From positions 1 to 5,034 of the forward strand of contig JASFIT010000361.1 of the NCBI GenBank assembly GCA_050122535.1: a stretch of 5,034 bases of DNA, given 5' to 3'. This DNA is from JASFEQ01 sp050122535 (lineage in GTDB: Bacteria; Desulfobacterota; DSM-4660; Desulfatiglandales; HGW-15). The translations under genes were made by a program, and so were the position numbers. Below the pieces are notes generated by a model. That model saw nothing but the letters and a program-made list of their open reading frames with translations, did no database searches and had not been told where the DNA came from. Below, one piece after another: positions 1 through 3,857 of the stretch (positions are counted from its first letter, which is position 1; every line of letters begins with the position of its first letter).

Positions 1-258
1 TTTACCTGTAAAATCCGTTTCGCAATTGACTTCCACCAGAACACCAATCTTACCCCCTGCATGGATATAGGACTGTACCTGTCCTTCTGAAGTGACCCTT
101 CCGCCCCTCTCTTTGGCCGTAGCAATACCCTTTTTTCTCAGATAGTCAACGGCCTCTTTGATGTCACCATTGGTTTCCTGAAGGGCCACTTTACAGTCCA
201 TGATTCCCACACCGGTCTTCTCCCTCAGTTCTTTTACAAGCGTTGCAGATATCTCCAA
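1..258 (-). CDS. tsf: Elongation factor Ts, N-terminal part (cut by window edge)
   Basis: EF-Ts is the cytosolic nucleotide-exchange factor that regenerates EF-Tu-GTP during translation. The visible 86 codons begin LEISATLVKELREKTGVGIM and continue into MDCKVALQETNGDIKEAVDYLRKKG, the UBA-like N-terminal domain that contacts EF-Tu. The edge falls just after NCETDF, which matches the TDF(V) motif of EF-Ts; the usual V after TDF is T here. The start is a TTG at 258-256: no in-frame ATG or GTG lies between it and the rpsB stop, the protein begins at the expected place for the family, and a strong Shine-Dalgarno sits 6 nt upstream. Only 4 nt separate it from the end of rpsB, so it is the second gene of an rpsB-tsf operon. 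The rest of the protein lies beyond position 1. The identification is secure. Confidence 0.96.
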   Translation of the reverse strand, partial: MEISATLVKELREKTGVGIMDCKVALQETNGDIKEAVDYLRKKGIATAKERGGRVTSEGQVQSYIHAGGKIGVLVEVNCETDFTGK

Positions 259-262
259 TTTA

Positions 263-1108
263 CTACTCCTCCACAATCTCTTCACTGGTTTCGGATGCTT
301 CCTTTTTGGAAACGATCACCACTTCCGGTCCTTCCTCTTCCCCCTCTGAAGGGGTTGCCCGCTCCTCCTCTTCAGCCTCTTCCTCTTCACTCAATTGGGC
401 TTCCGCCTTTAGTCTCGCTTCCACAAGGTCATGTCCCTCGATGCAGGCATCGGCAATCTTTGAGCAAATTAACCTGATAGCTCGAATGGCATCATCATTT
501 CCTGGGATGATGTAATCTATTTCATCCGGATCGCAATTGGTGTCAGCAATGGCGATAACAGGTATGCCCAGCTTCCTGGCCTCCTTTACAGCGATGTTTT
601 CCTTTTTAGGATCCACAATGAAAACGGCACCCGGCAGTTCATCCATGTCTTTGATGCCGCCCAGGACCTTTTCCAGTTTAACCAATTCTTTTTCCATCTT
701 CAGGGCTTCTTTTTTCGTATAGCGGCTGAGTGTTCCCTCATTTTTCATGCTCTCCAGTTCCTTGAGACGGCCCACGCTCTTTCTTATGGTCTGGAAATTG
801 GTCAACGTGCCACCAAGCCAGCGGTTGACCACGTAAAACATGCCACAGCGCTCAGATTCCTCCACAATGGACTCATGGGCCTGTTTTTTGGTCCCCACAT
901 AGAGTAGAGAGTAACCATCTGCTACTGTATTCACTATGAAATCATTTACCGTTGCAAAAAGACTCACTGTTTTTTGGAGGTCAATGATGTGGATACCGTT
1001 GCGCGCACCAAATATATAGGATTTCATTTTGGGGTTCCAACGCCTTGTTTGGTGTCCAAAATGGACGCCAGCCTCCAAAAGTTCCTTCATATTGATCGAT
1101 ACTGCCAT
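263..1108 (-). CDS. rpsB: 30S ribosomal protein S2 with acidic C-terminal tail
   Basis: S2 is a late-assembling protein of the small ribosomal subunit, near the head-body junction, needed for S1 binding. The 281-aa product carries the family hallmarks in order: GVHFGHQTRRWNPKM (residues 14-28), the IDLQKT segment (42-47), NRWLGGTLTNF (95-105), the central coiled-coil insertion (about 108-150), GIPVIAIADTNCDP (181-194) and IPGNDDAIRAIRL (201-213). From about residue 239 the chain becomes a Glu-rich tail of some 40 residues, longer than the roughly 240-aa E. coli S2. Such tails occur in several lineages. The ATG at 1108 has GAGGAGG 5 nt upstream (1120-1114). The gene ends with TAG followed in frame by TAA at 262-260, a tandem stop, and tsf starts 4 nt further on. 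It is preceded by a long structured leader that may mediate S2 autoregulation, as known for E. coli rpsB. Confidence 0.98.
   Translation of the reverse strand: MAVSINMKELLEAGVHFGHQTRRWNPKMKSYIFGARNGIHIIDLQKTVSLFATVNDFIVNTVADGYSLLYVGTKKQAHESIVEESERCGMFYVVNRWLGGTLTNFQTIRKSVGRLKELESMKNEGTLSRYTKKEALKMEKELVKLEKVLGGIKDMDELPGAVFIVDPKKENIAVKEARKLGIPVIAIADTNCDPDEIDYIIPGNDDAIRAIRLICSKIADACIEGHDLVEARLKAEAQLSEEEEAEEEERATPSEGEEEGPEVVIVSKKEASETSEEIVEE
265..272 (-). promoter_or_regulatory. Ribosome binding site of tsf, inside the end of rpsB
   Basis: On the minus strand the sequence reads GGAGGAGT, ending 6 nt before the TTG start of tsf. It overlaps the last sense codons and the TAG stop of rpsB. This strong site decides the TTG start and implies that ribosomes finishing rpsB can readily begin tsf. 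Confidence 0.8.
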
Positions 1109-1120
1109 GCAATCCTCCTC

Positions 1121-1368
1121 ATGCTTTCGAGGCCTCTAAGGGCCTCGATCCCGCGGTTTTTCCTCCGTTCAGAACATTTCCATTTCCCCATGGGGCGGGG
1201 CACCGGGGCCAACTCTGAACGTGTGAATTGCGATAACCCCGCAAATCTCTCTTTTGTGAGGTCATCAAGAACCTAATAGCCTCAAAAGACGCAAACCGTA
1301 ATGCTTAACATTAGCCTTGCTATTTTGCAAGAAAAAAGAGGATATCAATTTCATTGACCTTTAAAGAT
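1121..1368 (-). promoter_or_regulatory. Long structured 5' leader of rpsB (candidate S2 autoregulatory RNA)
   Basis: About 260 nt separate the candidate promoter from the rpsB start, and the proximal 120 nt contain strong inverted repeats. An 8-bp pairing joins 1221-1214 (CGTTCAGA as minus-strand RNA) to 1173-1166 (TCTGAACG) and encloses a G/C-rich block with CCCC/GGGG tracts (1186-1208). Closer to the gene is the 8-bp hairpin at 1148-1127. In E. coli and other bacteria S2 represses rpsB-tsf through the 5' leader. That this leader does the same is inference; I could not match it to a known motif. The region holds no convincing gene on either strand. Confidence 0.45.
1127..1148 (-). promoter_or_regulatory. 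Hairpin directly upstream of the rpsB ribosome binding site
   Basis: The 8-bp arms TCGAGGCC and GGCCTCGA enclose a 6-nt loop and pair perfectly. In the rpsB transcript the stem ends 6 nt before the GAGGAGG Shine-Dalgarno (1120-1114). No U-tract follows on either strand, so it is not an intrinsic terminator. Its place suggests an effect on translation initiation or a protein-binding site in the leader. Confidence 0.6.
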
Positions 1369-1382
1369 TATATAATTATATA
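1354..1382 (+). promoter_or_regulatory. Candidate sigma-70-type promoter of the small ORF-dgt unit
   Basis: TTGACC (1354-1359, five of six consensus matches) is followed after 17 nt by TATATA (1377-1382). The predicted start near 1389 would leave about 48 nt of leader before the ATG at 1437. The sequence between and around the two boxes is AT-rich. Confidence 0.45.
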
Positions 1383-1389
1383 TCCTTTA
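1362..1389. repeat. Imperfect palindrome spanning the divergent -10 regions
   Basis: A perfect 14-bp core, TATATAATTATATA (1369-1382), is flanked by TAAAG (1362-1366) and CTTTA (1385-1389). Twelve of 14 half-site positions pair over 28 bp. The element covers both opposed -10 boxes, so it could be an operator or simply the symmetry of two overlapping TATAAT-like sites. Confidence 0.55.
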
Positions 1390-1402
1390 GGGACTAGGTA
1401 AA
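1367..1402 (-). promoter_or_regulatory. Candidate sigma-70-type promoter of rpsB-tsf
   Basis: On the minus strand TTTACC (1402-1397, four of six consensus matches) lies 16 nt before a perfect TATAAT (1380-1375). A second TATAAT occurs at 1372-1367 but lacks a good -35. Transcription would start near 1368 and give a leader of about 260 nt. The -10 overlaps that of the divergent promoter. Confidence 0.45.
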
Positions 1403-1436
1403 ACCTTTGTGGATAATGGGTAGGGAGTTTTGGCCC

Positions 1437-1688
1437 ATGGATGATGAGTTAAAAAAGGGCCTCAAAAAGATGGCCAAAAATGCTGAACTCAAGGTGGCTG
1501 AGTCCCTCTTGCGATGGAAATATAAGAAAGAGGGGAAGAGTGCACCCGACGATGAAAGCATTGGCCAACAGACCAGGACCATTACGGACCAGGCCCATCA
1601 AATAATCGCCAAACGGGGTAAGCGTATTTGGGCGGGCTTTAAAGAGGCCTACCAAAAGGCAAGGAAAGAGGAGGATTCCACCGATTGA
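1437..1688 (+). CDS. Small charged protein of unknown function, coupled to dgt
   Basis: I do not recognise this 83-aa protein. It begins MDDELKKGLKKMAKNAELKV, is dominated by Lys, Arg, Glu and Asp, and lacks Cys. It has no signal peptide or membrane segment, so it is probably cytosolic and mostly helical. The end (about residues 55-80, IIAKRGKRIWAGFKEAYQKA and following) looks like a basic amphipathic helix. The ATG at 1437 is chosen because GGAG (1424-1427) lies 9 nt upstream; an ATG at 1416 and a TTG at 1407 in the same frame have weaker sites and would add 7 or 10 residues. Its TGA stop overlaps the TTG start of the dGTPase-family gene by 2 nt (1686-1687), and the dgt ribosome binding site lies inside its last codons. 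Co-translation is therefore likely, and a nucleic-acid-binding or partner role for the neighbour is possible but unsupported by any motif. Confidence 0.7.
   Translation: MDDELKKGLKKMAKNAELKVAESLLRWKYKKEGKSAPDDESIGQQTRTITDQAHQIIAKRGKRIWAGFKEAYQKARKEEDSTD
1668..1674 (+). promoter_or_regulatory. Ribosome binding site of the dgt-like gene
   Basis: GAGGAGG lies 10 nt before the TTG at 1685, inside the last codons of the upstream small ORF. It supports TTG 1685 over the only nearby alternative, a TTG at 1724, which would place the LSPYA motif at residue 9 and has only a weak AAGG upstream. No in-frame ATG exists before the catalytic domain. Confidence 0.7.
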
Positions 1689-2854
1689 CCAAACGGGACC
1701 TTCTAAAAGAGATAAAGGCCGATTTGGATGGGGGTGAAAAGGAAAGACTCTCTCCCTATGCTTGTTTGAGCCGCCAGGCAGTGAGGCGGAGAGAGGAAGA
1801 TAAGATCCTAATAGGCCATAGGCAGAATTTCGCACTTGATGCGGATCGGATCCTCCATTCACTCGCCTATTCTCGCTATGTTGATAAAACTCAGGTGTTT
1901 TATCTCATCAAGAATGATCATATCACCCATCGCGTCCTTCACGTTCAGCTTGTCTCCAAGATAGCCAGGACTGTGGGGCGTCTCCTGAGACTCAACGAGG
2001 ACCTCATTGAGGCCATAGCCCTTGGACATGACATTGGTCACACCCCGTTCGGCCACGATGGGGAGAGATTTCTCTCCCAGGTTTCTGAGCGATACGGTAT
2101 AGGTCCTTTTCTCCATAATCTTCAGAGCGTCAGATTCTTGGAAAAAATCGAGAGGAAGGGAAGAGGCTGGAATCTTACCCTTCAAGTGCTTGATGGGATT
2201 CTGTGTCATGACGGGGAGGTCCACAGCCCAGCGCTTAAGCCCAAGGCTGATAAGGATTTTGAGATGCTCGACAGCGAGATCAAAGAAAAGGAGGGAAATC
2301 CCTCCAAGGATATTCAGCCCATGAGTCTAGAGGGATGTGTGGTGAGAATGGCGGATACCATCAGCTACGTGGGGCGGGATATTGAAGATGCCATCAGACT
2401 GGGGCTGATTGCGAGGAATGACTTGCCAGAAGATTGCCGTAAGATATTAGGCGAGACCAATGGCACCATCGTCTACACCCTGGTGGAGGACCTAGTGGCC
2501 AACAGCCTAGATAGACCCCACGTGTGCTTTAGCCCCGAGGTGAGCGAGGCCCTCAAAAGACTAAAGGAATTCAACCAAAAACATATCTACATGAACATAA
2601 AGGTCAAGCAGCAGACACCAAAGATCAGATTGATGTTTGAATTGTTATTTGAGAAGTATTTTCGTGACCTGGAAACCGGGAACGAGGACTCTGACCTCCA
2701 AAAGGAATTCCTGGAGGGAATGTCCGCAGAATATAAAGAAAACACACCCCCAGCGGAGATTGTACGTGATTTTGTGGCTGGCATGACCGATGAGTACTTT
2801 TTGGGCCAGTGTGAAAAATACCTCATCCCCCAAGCAAGATCGAGTCGTTTTTAG
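1685..2854 (+). CDS. dgt: Deoxyguanosinetriphosphate triphosphohydrolase-like protein (HD domain)
   Basis: Members of this family (COG0232) hydrolyse dGTP or other dNTPs to the nucleoside and triphosphate, acting in dNTP pool control and, in some cases, phage restriction. The 389-aa product shows the order expected: LSPYA (22-26), DADRILHSLAYSRYVDKTQVF (52-72), THRVLHV with the first metal ligand His82, ALGHDIGHTPFGHDGE with the His115-Asp116 pair, an HN(x)QS segment at 144-148, and RMADTISYVGRDIEDA with Asp224. The C-terminal VRDFVAGMTDEYF (360-372) matches the usual end of the family. Predicted metal ligands H82, H115, D116 and D224 are all present. Differences from the common form are GHDGE for GHAGE and FLHNLQS for FEHNEQS. 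The charged stretch at about 186-212 may be a small insertion. It starts with TTG and overlaps the upstream small ORF by 3 nt of start codon against stop. No clear terminator follows. Substrate preference cannot be read here. Confidence 0.93.
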   Translation: MTKRDLLKEIKADLDGGEKERLSPYACLSRQAVRRREEDKILIGHRQNFALDADRILHSLAYSRYVDKTQVFYLIKNDHITHRVLHVQLVSKIARTVGRLLRLNEDLIEAIALGHDIGHTPFGHDGERFLSQVSERYGIGPFLHNLQSVRFLEKIERKGRGWNLTLQVLDGILCHDGEVHSPALKPKADKDFEMLDSEIKEKEGNPSKDIQPMSLEGCVVRMADTISYVGRDIEDAIRLGLIARNDLPEDCRKILGETNGTIVYTLVEDLVANSLDRPHVCFSPEVSEALKRLKEFNQKHIYMNIKVKQQTPKIRLMFELLFEKYFRDLETGNEDSDLQKEFLEGMSAEYKENTPPAEIVRDFVAGMTDEYFLGQCEKYLIPQARSSRF

Positions 2855-2885
2855 TCTTTCTCCCCTGTCTAATTTCCCATATAAG

Positions 2886-2913
2886 TATATTAATTTAATT
2901 AAATAAATTAATT
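2886..2913. repeat. AT-only tract with 8-bp inverted repeat
   Basis: A 28-bp run containing only A and T holds arms ATTAATTT (2889-2896) and AAATTAAT (2905-2912) around an 8-nt centre. It lies between dgt and the ABC ATPase gene, directly before a TTGACA. It could act as an UP-like or bent-DNA element. It has no GC stem and so is not a standard terminator. Confidence 0.5.
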
Positions 2914-2947
2914 GACAAACGTAGATTAAGAAAGTTAAGGGTATATT
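2912..2947 (+). promoter_or_regulatory. Possible promoter of the ABC ATPase-acyl-CoA synthetase unit
   Basis: A perfect TTGACA (2912-2917) and a good TATATT (2942-2947) are both present, but 24 nt separate them, too far for a normal sigma-70 promoter. At 17 nt only TTAAGG is found. The AT-rich DNA just upstream and the gap after dgt favour a promoter here, but its exact boxes are uncertain. Confidence 0.25.
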
Positions 2948-2968
2948 CGTTTCACAACCTCTCCTCAA

Positions 2969-2980
2969 GATCTCGAGATC
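2969..2980. promoter_or_regulatory. Perfect 12-bp palindrome, possible operator
   Basis: GATCTCGAGATC is a complete palindrome 46 bp before the ATPase start codon, in the presumed leader or promoter region. A dimeric regulator sensing the transported or activated substrate is one reading. No regulator gene is present in the window to support it. Confidence 0.4.
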
Positions 2981-3026
2981 ACGAAAACCTCAAAAATAAG
3001 ACACTTCAAAGCGGAGGCTATCCATA

Positions 3027-3848
3027 ATGGCCAAGGCCCAAGAGCTTAAGGAAGGGGACACGATACTAGAGCTCGAAGATGTCCACATGTATTTCGGGAA
3101 AGTGGCCGCTTTGGCAGGCGTGAGCCTAGAGGTGAAGAAGGGCGAGATCCACTCCATCATTGGCCCTAACGGTGCAGGCAAGACCGTTATGATGAACTGC
3201 ATCAATGGCCTCTACAAACCCCAGAAGGGGAATATCTACTACAAAGGCAATAAGATTAACCACTTAAGGCCTTACAAGCGGGCTGAACTCGGTATTTCGA
3301 GGACCTTTCAGAAGATCGAGCTATTTGGTGGCATGACGGTCCTGGATAACATCCGACTGGGACGACACATCCATCTCAAATCAGGGATTGTGAGCGGATC
3401 CGTATATGTGGGCAAGACCAGGAATGAGGAAATTGAGAGCAGAGAATTTATCGAGGAGGAGATAATTGATCTGCTTGAAATAGAAAGCATCAGGGACAAA
3501 ACGGTCCATATGCTTCCCTATGGTTTGCAAAAGCGGGTGGAGCTCGGAAGGGCCTTGGCCCTCAACCCTGAGATCATCTTGCTTGATGAGCCCTTGGCCG
3601 GGCTGAACCTGGAAGAGGTGGAGGATATGGCCCGCTTTATCCTTGATATCAATGAGGAGGAGCGCTGGAAGGTCACTTGTGTCCTGGTGGAACATGACAT
3701 GGGTGTGGTCATGGACATATCCAATAGCGTCCTGGTCTTGAATTTCGGATATACGATTACAGATGGACTGCCTAAGGCGGTTCAGAATAATCCCGAGGTC
3801 ATAAAGGCCTATCTGGGTGAAGAAGATCTGTATGCCACAAGGAGGTAG
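3027..3848 (+). CDS. LivG-like ABC transporter ATP-binding protein
   Basis: This 273-aa protein is a nucleotide-binding subunit of the branched-chain amino acid (HAAT/Liv) type, which sits on the cytoplasmic face of a LivHM-like permease and powers uptake. Visible motifs are Walker A GPNGAGKT (46-53), Q-loop RTFQ with Gln95, the Liv-type signature LPYGLQKRVELGRAL (163-177), Walker B IILLDEP (183-189) with Asp187 and Glu188, D-loop AGLN (191-194), H-loop His223 in VEHDM, and the LivG-like ending VIKAYLGEE (258-266). Two departures stand out: the residue after the P-loop GKT is Val rather than Thr, and the signature has Leu where LPYGQQ is usual. Catalytic residues are intact. The ATG has GGAGG 9 nt upstream (3013-3017). 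An acyl-CoA synthetase gene follows after 9 nt, and no permease or binding protein is in view. The family includes importers of amino acids, amides, urea and aromatic or organic acids, so the substrate is unknown. Confidence 0.93.
   Translation: MAKAQELKEGDTILELEDVHMYFGKVAALAGVSLEVKKGEIHSIIGPNGAGKTVMMNCINGLYKPQKGNIYYKGNKINHLRPYKRAELGISRTFQKIELFGGMTVLDNIRLGRHIHLKSGIVSGSVYVGKTRNEEIESREFIEEEIIDLLEIESIRDKTVHMLPYGLQKRVELGRALALNPEIILLDEPLAGLNLEEVEDMARFILDINEEERWKVTCVLVEHDMGVVMDISNSVLVLNFGYTITDGLPKAVQNNPEVIKAYLGEEDLYATRR
3839..3846 (+). promoter_or_regulatory. Ribosome binding site of the acyl-CoA synthetase gene
   Basis: AAGGAGGT, a near-complete anti-16S match, overlaps the last codons and the stop of the ATPase gene and lies 11 nt before the ATG at 3858. 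A weaker AGAGG lies 6 nt before it. This indicates strong, possibly coupled translation of the second gene. Confidence 0.7.
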
Positions 3849-3857
3849 AGGTTTAAG

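Noticed and set aside
1127..1148. Perfect 8-bp hairpin as an intrinsic terminator
   Set aside because: No T-run follows the stem on either strand, and it sits just before the rpsB ribosome binding site, so it is treated as a leader structure.
974..1276. 100-codon plus-strand open frame across the rpsB start and leader
   Set aside because: It lies antisense to secure rpsB codons, has no ribosome binding site and no recognisable protein features.
1282..1311. Nine-codon minus-strand upstream ORF in the rpsB leader (MLSITVCVF)
   Set aside because: AAGG lies only about 3 nt before the ATG, the peptide has no run of regulatory codons, and short frames like this arise by chance.
1316..1331. Small hairpin CTTGC/GCAAG near A/T runs as a terminator
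   Set aside because: The stem is 5 bp and the T-run on the minus strand precedes rather than follows it; it is too weak to call.
2855..3026. Rho-independent terminator after dgt
   Set aside because: I looked for a GC stem followed by T residues on the plus strand and found only AT-only symmetry and the GATCTCGAGATC palindrome without a T-run.
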